A stretch of DNA of 7,489 bases from the NCBI GenBank assembly GCA_020354085.1, contig CP070641.1, positions 388,521 to 396,009 of the forward strand, read 5' to 3'. A program made the position numbers and the translations under genes. Position 1 is the stretch's first letter. Each line of letters starts with the position of its first letter. This DNA is from Pseudomonadota bacterium (GTDB taxonomy: Bacteria; Pseudomonadota; Gammaproteobacteria; Acidiferrobacterales; Sulfurifustaceae). The notes beneath the pieces were generated by a model. It worked only from the letters and a program-made list of their open reading frames with translations, did no database searches and had not been told where the DNA came from. Below are positions 1 through 5,884 of the stretch, one piece after another.

Positions 1-42
1 ACCCTGCGCAAGAAGCTCAAGCAGTACAAGATTCACCTCTAA
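1..42 (+). CDS. fis: Fis family DNA-binding protein, C-terminal fragment
   Basis: The window opens inside a reading frame that encodes TLRKKLKQYKIHL and stops at TAA (40-42). This matches the end of the C-terminal helix-turn-helix of Fis, where E. coli Fis ends in a very similar TLRKKL-K-Y motif. Fis is a small nucleoid-associated protein that bends DNA and modulates growth-rate-dependent transcription. Only 13 residues are visible, so the identification rests on this motif and on the neighbour purH, since fis directly upstream of purH is an arrangement I know from beta- and gammaproteobacteria. The C-terminal HTH of NtrC-type activators shares the LRKKL motif. The short basic end directly after it fits stand-alone Fis better, but a longer Fis-HTH protein cannot be excluded. 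Confidence 0.75.
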   Translation, partial: TLRKKLKQYKIHL

Positions 43-133
43 GCGCCCCCCGCCACGCCACGATCTCGTGGGCGAAGGAGCGTTCTCGCAAGGAAGCCAC
101 TGCGGCGGGGTGCGCGTGAGCCGCCGACTCCAG

Positions 134-139
134 TATAGT
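134..139 (+). promoter_or_regulatory. Candidate -10 box for the purH-purD-hemF cluster
   Basis: TATAGT stands out in a GC-rich gap and matches the sigma-70 -10 consensus TATAAT at 5 of 6 positions. It lies 29 bp before the purH start codon, implying a leader of roughly 22-24 nt. No good -35 hexamer lies 16-18 bp upstream (TGCGCG at 111-116 is poor), so the promoter would need an activator or be weak. I see no PurR-type operator of the enterobacterial kind in this gap. Transcription could also read through from fis. Confidence 0.4.
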
Positions 140-168
140 AGTGCGCCTTTTCTGATCGTGGCCCTCGC

Positions 169-1737
169 ATGGCAAACATAAAGCGCGCGCTCATCAGCGT
201 GTCCGACAAGAGCGGTATCGTGGAATTCGCGCGCGCCCTGGCTGCACGCGGTGTAGAGATCCTCTCGACCGGTGGTACTGCCAGGCTCCTCGGCCAAAAC
301 GGCATCGTGGTCATTGAAGTTGCGGACTACACGGGTTTCCCGGAGATGCTCGATGGACGCGTCAAGACTCTGCACCCGAAGATTCACGGCGGACTGCTCG
401 GCCGACGCGATCTGCCCGAGCACGTAGCCGCGATGCAGGCGCACGGCATTTCGCCGATTGATCTCCTGGTCGTCAATCTCTATCCCTTCGAGCAGACAGT
501 TGCCAAAACTGACTGCACCTTGGAAGACGCGATCGAAAACATCGACATTGGCGGTCCGGCCATGTTGCGCGCCGCCGCCAAGAACCACGGCTCGGTCGCG
601 GTCGTGGTCGATAGCAGCGACTATCCAAGAATTCTTGACGAGCTAGAGCGCAACGCCGGCATGCTCAGGCCTGCAACGCGCTTCGCGCTGGCGGTTAAGG
701 TGTTCGAACACACCGCGCGCTATGACGGCGCCATCGCCAACTACCTGGGCACAGCACAAGACGATGGGGCGCGCGAGCGTTTTCCACGCAGCCTCTCCAT
801 GCAGTTCCGCAAGGCGCAGGCCATGCGTTACGGCGAGAACCCACATCAGCAGGCGGCGTTCTATGTCGAGCACGGCGCGACGGAGGCGAGCGTCGCAACC
901 GCTCGCCAATTGCAGGGCAAGGAGCTGTCCTTCAACAACATCGCCGATACCGACGCCGCGTTGGAGTGCGTCAAGCAGTTCGACGAATCGCCGGCTTGCG
1001 TAATCGTCAAACATGCCAATCCCTGTGGTGTCGCACTCGGCGGCTCGTTACGCGAGGCCTACGAGCGTGCCTATGCGACCGATCCGGAATCAGCATTCGG
1101 CGGCATCATCGCGTTCAATGGCGAACTCGATAGCGACACCGCCAAGCTGATCGTCGAACGGCAGTTCGTCGAGGTCATCATCGCGCCCACCGTGAGTGCA
1201 GCGGCGAGTGCCGCGGTCGCCGCCAAGAAAAACGTGCGCCTGCTGGAATGTGGTCGCTGGCCCAAGCAAGCGGCCGCCCGTGTTGACTATAAGCGCGTCA
1301 ACGGCGGCATCTTGGTGCAGGACAGTGATCTGGCGCTGCACGCCGAGCTCAAGGTGGTAACCGAGAAACAGCCGAGCCCCGAACAGATGTCCGACCTGCT
1401 GTTTACTTGGCGGGTCTGCAAATTCGTCAAGTCCAACGCCATCGTCTACGGCAAGGACAAGATGACCATCGGCGTCGGTGCCGGCCAGATGAGCCGGGTA
1501 AATTCCGCGCGCATCGCCGCCATCAAGGCCGAGCAGGCCGGGCTCAAGGTGAGCGGCGCGGTGATGGCGAGCGACGCCTTTTTTCCGTTTCGTGACGGCA
1601 TCGACCAGGCCGCGGCGGCCGGCATCGCGGCGGTGATTCAGCCCGGCGGCTCCATGCGTGATGAGGACGTCATCGCCGCCGCCAACGAGCACGGCATGGC
1701 CATGGTATTCACCGGCATGCGCCATTTCCGCCATTAG
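169..1737 (+). CDS. purH: Bifunctional AICAR formyltransferase / IMP cyclohydrolase PurH
   Basis: This cytosolic enzyme carries out the last two steps of de novo purine synthesis: formylation of AICAR with 10-formyl-tetrahydrofolate, then ring closure to IMP. At 522 aa it is full length (E. coli PurH is 529 aa). The N-terminal MGS-like cyclohydrolase domain (about residues 1-150) has STGGTA at 33-38 and GRVKTLHPKIHGG at 63-75. K66, Y105, D126 and K138 occupy the places of the known cyclohydrolase residues of human ATIC. The transformylase domain follows with RYGENPHQ, the catalytic Lys-His pair at K281-H282 (motif VKHANPCG), SAFGGIIAFN, KSNAIVYGKD and the end GMRHFRH. The ATG at 169 begins directly at the conserved N-terminus (MANIKRALISVSDKSG), although no clear Shine-Dalgarno precedes it. 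purD follows after 12 bp. No lesion is visible. Confidence 0.98.
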   Translation: MANIKRALISVSDKSGIVEFARALAARGVEILSTGGTARLLGQNGIVVIEVADYTGFPEMLDGRVKTLHPKIHGGLLGRRDLPEHVAAMQAHGISPIDLLVVNLYPFEQTVAKTDCTLEDAIENIDIGGPAMLRAAAKNHGSVAVVVDSSDYPRILDELERNAGMLRPATRFALAVKVFEHTARYDGAIANYLGTAQDDGARERFPRSLSMQFRKAQAMRYGENPHQQAAFYVEHGATEASVATARQLQGKELSFNNIADTDAALECVKQFDESPACVIVKHANPCGVALGGSLREAYERAYATDPESAFGGIIAFNGELDSDTAKLIVERQFVEVIIAPTVSAAASAAVAAKKNVRLLECGRWPKQAAARVDYKRVNGGILVQDSDLALHAELKVVTEKQPSPEQMSDLLFTWRVCKFVKSNAIVYGKDKMTIGVGAGQMSRVNSARIAAIKAEQAGLKVSGAVMASDAFFPFRDGIDQAAAAGIAAVIQPGGSMRDEDVIAAANEHGMAMVFTGMRHFRH

Positions 1738-1749
1738 ATCGCGAATACG

Positions 1750-3039
1750 ATGACCATGAAGATTCTAGTCATCGGTGGCGGCGGACGCGAGCACGCCCTG
1801 GCCTGGAAGATCGCGCAATCACCGCGCGTTGACGCCGTCTACGTGGCGCCGGGCAACGCCGGCACTGCGCGCGAGGCGAAGTGCCGCAATGTCGCCGTCC
1901 AGGCCGAAGATGTCACCGGCCTGCTGCAATTCGCCCACGACAATGCCATCGACCTTACCGTGGTCGGGCCCGAGGCGCCGTTGGTGCTCGGCGTGGTTGA
2001 TCGCTTCCAAGCCGAGGGCCTGCCGATCTTCGGCCCGACGCAAGACGCGGCGCGCCTAGAGGGCTCGAAGGCATTTGCCAAGGACTTTCTCGCGCGCTAC
2101 GACATTCCCACTGCCGCCTACGGGAATTTCACCGATGTTGCCGCTGCCGAGGCCTTTGTCCGCAGCCGCGGTGCGCCGATCGTGGTCAAGGCCGACGGGC
2201 TCGCCGCCGGTAAGGGCGTAATCATCGCGCAGTCAGTCGACGAGGCAATCGCCGCCGTGCATAGCATGTTGGCCGGCAATGCCTTCGGTGAAGCCGGTCA
2301 CCGGGTGGTGGTCGAGGAATTCCTCGAAGGCGAGGAGGCGAGCTTCATCGTCATGGCCGATGGCGAGCACGTGCTGGCGCTCGCTAGCTCTCAAGACCAC
2401 AAACGCGTGGGCGATGGCGACACCGGCCCTAATACCGGCGGCATGGGCGCCTACTCACCGGCACCGGTGGTGACACCCGCGATTCACGAACGCGCCATGC
2501 GCGAGGTGATCCTGCCCACCATTCGCGGCCTGCAGGCCGAAGGTAGCCCCTATACCGGATTTCTCTACGCCGGACTCATGATCGGTGCCGATGGCACGCC
2601 CAAGGTGCTCGAATTCAACTGCCGCTTTGGCGATCCCGAAACGCAGCCGGTGATGCTGCGTCTTAAGTCCGATCTGGTGGCCCTGATTGAAGCGGCGCTG
2701 GCCGGCGAACTCGATACCATGTTGGCCGAATGGGACGCGCGCCCGGCGCTCGGGGTGGTCATGGCGGCCGGCGGTTATCCGGGCTCCTATCGCAAGGGCG
2801 ATGTCATTAGTGGACTGCCCGGCGAGGCGCCGGATGCCAAGGTGTTTCATGCCGGTACTGCATTGCGCGACGGAGCCACCGTCACCGCCGGCGGACGGGT
2901 ACTGTGTGTGACGGCCCTGGGTCAGACCGTGGCCGCGGCGCAACAGCGCGCCTATGAAGTGGCGCGCACCATTAGCTGGGAAGGCGCACAGTACCGGCGT
3001 GACATCGGTTATCGCGCCATCGCTCGCGAAACGCGTTGA
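1750..3039 (+). CDS. purD: Phosphoribosylamine-glycine ligase (GAR synthetase) PurD
   Basis: PurD joins glycine to 5-phosphoribosylamine using ATP, giving GAR, the second step of de novo purine synthesis in the cytosol. The 429-aa product has the usual length and order. An N-domain starts with MKILVIGGGGREHA and includes VGPEAPLVLG. The ATP-grasp domain has GSKAFAKDF, VVKADGLAAGKGV, VEEFLEGEEAS and DHKRVGDGDTGPNTGGMGAY, plus the metal/ATP-binding segment EFNCRFGDPETQ. A C-domain ends in YRRDIGYRAI. The start could be the ATG at 1750 or the one at 1756; the second gives a 427-aa protein aligning exactly with the usual PurD N-terminus (MK-LVIG). Neither has a convincing ribosome binding site. 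The gene sits 12 bp after purH, and its stop overlaps or lies 11 bp before the hemF start, so an operon is likely. Confidence 0.98.
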   Translation: MTMKILVIGGGGREHALAWKIAQSPRVDAVYVAPGNAGTAREAKCRNVAVQAEDVTGLLQFAHDNAIDLTVVGPEAPLVLGVVDRFQAEGLPIFGPTQDAARLEGSKAFAKDFLARYDIPTAAYGNFTDVAAAEAFVRSRGAPIVVKADGLAAGKGVIIAQSVDEAIAAVHSMLAGNAFGEAGHRVVVEEFLEGEEASFIVMADGEHVLALASSQDHKRVGDGDTGPNTGGMGAYSPAPVVTPAIHERAMREVILPTIRGLQAEGSPYTGFLYAGLMIGADGTPKVLEFNCRFGDPETQPVMLRLKSDLVALIEAALAGELDTMLAEWDARPALGVVMAAGGYPGSYRKGDVISGLPGEAPDAKVFHAGTALRDGATVTAGGRVLCVTALGQTVAAAQQRAYEVARTISWEGAQYRRDIGYRAIARETR

Positions 3040-3050
3040 CCACTAGCGCC

Positions 3051-3962
3051 ATGTCGCCGCCCGATCTGCCAGCCGTCAAGCGCTACCTGCTCGACCTGCA
3101 GGATCGGATCTGCGCGACGCTCGCTGCCGTCGATGGCGAGCAGACTTTCCGCGAGGATGCCTGGGAACGCTCGGGCGGCGGGGGCGGGCGCACCCGCGTA
3201 CTGGCTGACGGCGCCGTGTTTGAGCAAGCGGGCGTGAATTTTTCGCACGTCCATGGCAGCAATCTACCGCCGTCGGCCACGGCGCAACGCCCCGAGCTTG
3301 CTGGCCGCTCGTTTCAGGCGCTCGGCGTGTCGCTCGTTATCCATCCGCGTAATCCCCACGTACCCACCTCGCACATGAACGTGCGGTTTTTCTTAGCGGA
3401 GAAGCCCGGCGCGGAACCCGTTTGGTGGTTCGGGGGCGGTTTCGACCTAACACCTTATTATCCGTTCGAAGAAGATGTCATCGCGTGGCATCGCGTGGCC
3501 AAGGCGGCGTGCGATCCATTCGGCGACGATTACTACGCGCGTTTCAAGCGATGGTGCGATGAGTATTTCTTCTTGAAGCACCGCGGTGAGACGCGCGGTG
3601 TGGGCGGTCTGTTCTTCGATGACCTCAATGAACGCGGCTTCGAGCACAGCTTCGGCTTCATGCAGAGCGTCGGTAATGCCTATCTTGAGGCCTATCTGCC
3701 GATCGTCGAACGGCGCCGGGCAACAGCCCACGGCGAGCGCGAGCGCGACTTTCAACTCTACCGACGCGGGCGCTACGTCGAGTTCAACCTGGTCTACGAC
3801 CGTGGAACCTTGTTTGGCCTGCAAAGCGGCGGGCGCACCGAGTCGATCTTGATGTCGTTACCGCCGCTGGTGAAGTGGCGCTACGACTGGCGGCCGGAAC
3901 CGAATTCGCCCGAGGCACGGCTCTACGAGGAATTCCTCAAGCCGCGCGACTGGATAGGTTGA
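3051..3962 (+). CDS. hemF: Oxygen-dependent coproporphyrinogen III oxidase HemF
   Basis: HemF uses O2 to oxidatively decarboxylate two propionates of coproporphyrinogen III, giving protoporphyrinogen IX in heme synthesis. The 303-aa product matches the family length (E. coli 299 aa) and resembles the E. coli protein throughout: NFSHVHG, SATAQRPELAGRSF, HPRNPHVPTSH, VWWFGGGFDLTPYYPFEED, GGLFFDDLNE, RGRYVEFNLVYDRGTLFGLQ and GGRTESILMSLPP. H98, H108, H147 and H177 keep the spacing of the four histidines implicated in metal binding in E. coli HemF (96, 106, 145, 175). I chose the ATG at 3051, 11 bp after purD, because it fits family length. An in-frame TTG at 3036 would give 308 aa and overlap the purD stop by 4 bp (TTGA), a layout compatible with translational coupling. 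It is convergent with the next gene; no clear hairpin-plus-U-tract terminator is seen in the 35-bp gap. Confidence 0.97.
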   Translation: MSPPDLPAVKRYLLDLQDRICATLAAVDGEQTFREDAWERSGGGGGRTRVLADGAVFEQAGVNFSHVHGSNLPPSATAQRPELAGRSFQALGVSLVIHPRNPHVPTSHMNVRFFLAEKPGAEPVWWFGGGFDLTPYYPFEEDVIAWHRVAKAACDPFGDDYYARFKRWCDEYFFLKHRGETRGVGGLFFDDLNERGFEHSFGFMQSVGNAYLEAYLPIVERRRATAHGERERDFQLYRRGRYVEFNLVYDRGTLFGLQSGGRTESILMSLPPLVKWRYDWRPEPNSPEARLYEEFLKPRDWIG

Positions 3963-3997
3963 GCGTTACCCATACCCGTGCGCCTGTCGTCGGCCCC

Positions 3998-5677
3998 TTA
4001 GTCGATGCCGGCTTGGCGCAGATTGTCCTCGATTCGCTTGAACTCGCGCGCATCGATGACGGGCAGTGCGGACTCAATACTTGCTAGCGAAAAGCCGGGA
4101 ACGTACGTGCGGAGCTGTTGCATCTCCCACCGGGCTTCCTCCAGTTCGCCGAGAGCCACGTAACTCAGAATGAGATAGAGATGTGGAGAAATGCGCCCGG
4201 GGTTGATCTCGAGGGCGTGGCGCAGGGTCTCGACGGCTTTCGAGTGCTGGCCGGCATAGTAGTAAGCGCGTCCAAGGACCGACGGATATTGCGATGGGTA
4301 GTGGGGGTTAAGGCGCATAGCCTTTTGCACCAGCGGAATGGCCTCTGTCGGACGCCTCTGGTAAACGCGGCCAAAAGCCAGAGTAGTATAGGCATCAGCG
4401 TTGTTCGGATCGAGCGCGATGGCGCGTTCAGCGGCGGATACTGCCTCGTCGTACTGGCGGTTGAATACGTATACGTAGCCGAGTGCCCAGTGCGTCTGCG
4501 GGATCGAGGCGTCCAGTTCTACTGCGCCGCGCGCGAACTCTACCGCCTTTCTCATTGAGGCGGCTGCGTCGGCGCTCCATCCGTAGCGTGAATCCTCGGT
4601 GTGGGTCAGGGCCACGGCTGCGTGAGCGCGCGCAAAGCGCGGATCAAGCTTGATGGCTTGCAAATACAACTGGCGGGCGCGGACATTGTCCTCGCGGTTG
4701 GAGCGCTGGTAGGACGACAGACCCTCAAGCAATAAGTCGTACGCCTCGACGCTGTGGGTATAACGCCGCGCCGCGGTCCGTTTCTCGTCATCCGTCAGAT
4801 TCAGGGCCAACGCCCGGACAATGTTGCTGCGCACATCGTCTTGCACGCTGAAAATGTCCTGCAGCTTGCGGTGGTAGCGTTCGGCCCACAGGTGCGCGCC
4901 GGTCCCGGCATCGATCAGCTTGACGTTGATGCGCAGGTCGTCGCCGGCGCGCCGCACGCTGCCTTCCAGCACATAGCGCACGCCCAGTTTTTCCGCCACG
5001 CTTTTTAGGGACAACGGCTGGTCCTTGTAGGCAAACGCCGAATTGCGCGCGACCACCATGATGCCCGAGAGCTTGGACAGATCGGTAATGATGTCCTCGG
5101 TGATACCGTCGCTGAAGTATTCGAATTCCCGCTCGCTGCTCAGGTTGGTAAACGGCAGGATGGCGATGGACGGCACGGCCAGTGCGCGCGAGCCCAGCCG
5201 ATCAACCGCGAATCCGAATGCAGCCAGCGCAAGCAGCGCCGTGACGGCGAGCGCGGCTCCGCGAAGGGTTCGCCGGGAGGTTGTTGCACGGGCAGCGTTT
5301 GACGCCACGTCCGGCGGGGCGTGATCTGCCACGGTCACTGACGCGATCAGCCGATAGCCCTTCTTGGAGACGGTTTCGATCAGCCACGGTTTCCGGGAAC
5401 TGTCGCCGAGCGCCTTGCGCAGCTTGATGATGGCGGTGGTGAGCGCGTCGTAGCCCACCACGGTACCGGCCCATACGGCCTGCTCCAGATCCTCGCGTGA
5501 CACCACTTGGCCCGGCTGCTGCGCTAAGTGGACCAGCAGGTCCATAACCTTGGGTTCGAGCTTAATGGTGTTGCCATTCCGGCTGACGCGTCCCTGCCCG
5601 GGTTCGACTAGCCAGTCGCCGATCCGCAAGGCGGAACGAGCACCCGGAGGTTGGAGGGAGTGCGGGCCGCTATCCAT
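3998..5677 (-). CDS. CadC-like membrane transcriptional regulator with TolB-like domain and TPRs
   Basis: This 559-aa protein is built as a membrane-anchored one-component regulator. Residues about 16-114 form an OmpR/CadC winged helix: RIGDWLVEP, then LEPKVMDLLVHLAQQPGQVVSRE, W69, the recognition-helix part LTTAIIKLRKALGD, and the wing IETVSKKGYRL. A single hydrophobic segment at about 140-158 (rich in Ala, Leu and Val) is the likely membrane helix. Residues about 169-290 form the TolB N-terminal/FlgO-like domain often paired with TPRs in such proteins, with SIAILPFTNLS, FSDGITEDIITDLSKL, VLEGSVRRAGD and AHLWAERY. From about 309 to 535 several TPRs follow (for example AIALDPNNADAYTTLAFGRVY). 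By analogy with CadC the part after residue 160 would be periplasmic. The ligand and targets are unknown; the divergently transcribed exported TPR gene is the obvious candidate target. The ATG at 5677 has only a weak ribosome binding site. Confidence 0.9.
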   Translation of the reverse strand: MDSGPHSLQPPGARSALRIGDWLVEPGQGRVSRNGNTIKLEPKVMDLLVHLAQQPGQVVSREDLEQAVWAGTVVGYDALTTAIIKLRKALGDSSRKPWLIETVSKKGYRLIASVTVADHAPPDVASNAARATTSRRTLRGAALAVTALLALAAFGFAVDRLGSRALAVPSIAILPFTNLSSEREFEYFSDGITEDIITDLSKLSGIMVVARNSAFAYKDQPLSLKSVAEKLGVRYVLEGSVRRAGDDLRINVKLIDAGTGAHLWAERYHRKLQDIFSVQDDVRSNIVRALALNLTDDEKRTAARRYTHSVEAYDLLLEGLSSYQRSNREDNVRARQLYLQAIKLDPRFARAHAAVALTHTEDSRYGWSADAAASMRKAVEFARGAVELDASIPQTHWALGYVYVFNRQYDEAVSAAERAIALDPNNADAYTTLAFGRVYQRRPTEAIPLVQKAMRLNPHYPSQYPSVLGRAYYYAGQHSKAVETLRHALEINPGRISPHLYLILSYVALGELEEARWEMQQLRTYVPGFSLASIESALPVIDAREFKRIEDNLRQAGID

Positions 5678-5722
5678 TCCGTCGAATCCCGGGCATCGCT
5701 GCCGCTTAGTTGGATTCCTGCG

Positions 5723-5751
5723 ATTCTACGGTAGCCGCAAAGAAATCGAAA
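5723..5751 (-). promoter_or_regulatory. Possible promoter of the CadC-like regulator gene
   Basis: Read on the - strand, TAGAAT (5728 down to 5723) matches the -10 consensus at 5 of 6 positions. With a 17-bp spacer the -35 position is TTTCGA (5751 down to 5746), only a 3-of-6 match, but it sits in a T-rich stretch on this strand (A-rich on +, 5739-5754) that could help polymerase binding. The implied leader is about 40 nt. GATTC/GAATC repeats flank the -10 and would suit autoregulation. This is a pattern call only. Confidence 0.3.
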
Positions 5752-5821
5752 AAAGGACGCCTTTCCGCCATAACTCGCCGGCTGCCCCTTGCTAGGTTTC
5801 GGCGCGTACGGATCAGCGCGT

Positions 5822-5834
5822 GGTTGCTGCAACC
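5822..5834. repeat. Perfect 13-bp inverted repeat, candidate operator
   Basis: GGTTGC-T-GCAACC has two 6-bp arms around one central base and lies 50 bp upstream of the exported TPR gene start. Its position and symmetry fit a dimeric regulator site, and the neighbouring winged-helix protein is the natural candidate to bind it. CadC/OmpR-type regulators more often use direct or imperfect repeats, and a 6-bp arm palindrome can arise by chance, so the function is unproven. Confidence 0.35.
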
Positions 5835-5872
5835 CCGACGACGGCCCGGCACTCACCCAACCTGCATCGATG

Positions 5873-5880
5873 AAGGAGGA
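5873..5880 (+). promoter_or_regulatory. Strong Shine-Dalgarno sequence fixing the start at 5885
   Basis: AAGGAGGA is a near-ideal anti-16S match and ends 4 bp before the ATG at 5885. It decides the start: the reading frame stays open upstream to a TTG at 5789 and has an ATG at 5870, but the 5870 codon precedes the Shine-Dalgarno sequence. An in-frame GTG (5882) lies directly before the chosen ATG. Only the 5885 start places a signal peptide at the very N-terminus. Confidence 0.85.
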
Positions 5881-5884
5881 TGTG

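Larger units (their letters stand above)
5678..5884. promoter_or_regulatory. Divergent intergenic region between regulator and exported TPR gene
   Basis: These 207 bp separate two divergent start codons and must hold the promoters of both genes. Visible elements are: GAATCC at 5684-5689 facing GGATTC at 5712-5717, with a second GATTC at 5722-5726; a candidate - strand -10 box near 5723-5728; an A-rich tract at 5739-5754, unusual for this GC-rich window; the perfect palindrome GGTTGC-T-GCAACC at 5822-5834; a GCGCGT word repeated at 5802 and 5816; and a strong Shine-Dalgarno sequence at 5873-5880. No persuasive sigma-70 promoter was found on the + strand. No tRNA, small-RNA signature or riboswitch was recognised. 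Confidence 0.6.

Noticed and set aside
56..74. Hairpin CCACG-ATCT-CGTGG after fis as an intrinsic terminator
   Set aside because: The stem is only 5 bp (7 with a bulge) and no T-run follows, so it lacks the second half of a terminator.
43..168. Riboswitch or PurR operator upstream of purH
   Set aside because: The gap is too short and lacks conserved purine-aptamer or PurR-box bases; only a -10-like box is supportable.
1090..1734. 214-codon open frame on the - strand inside purH
   Set aside because: It is fully antisense to a well-identified gene, its product shows no recognisable motif, and long antisense frames are common in GC-rich coding DNA.
2455..2943. 162-codon open frame on the - strand inside purD
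   Set aside because: It is a shadow of purD: its composition is dictated by the sense gene and no independent start signal is seen.
4118..4558. 146-codon open frame on the + strand antisense to the regulator gene
   Set aside because: The regulator frame carries clear TPR motifs over the same span; the antisense product is not recognisable.
5789..5884. Upstream extension of the exported TPR protein to the TTG at 5789
   Set aside because: The added 32 residues would place the signal peptide internally and the strong Shine-Dalgarno sequence inside the coding region.
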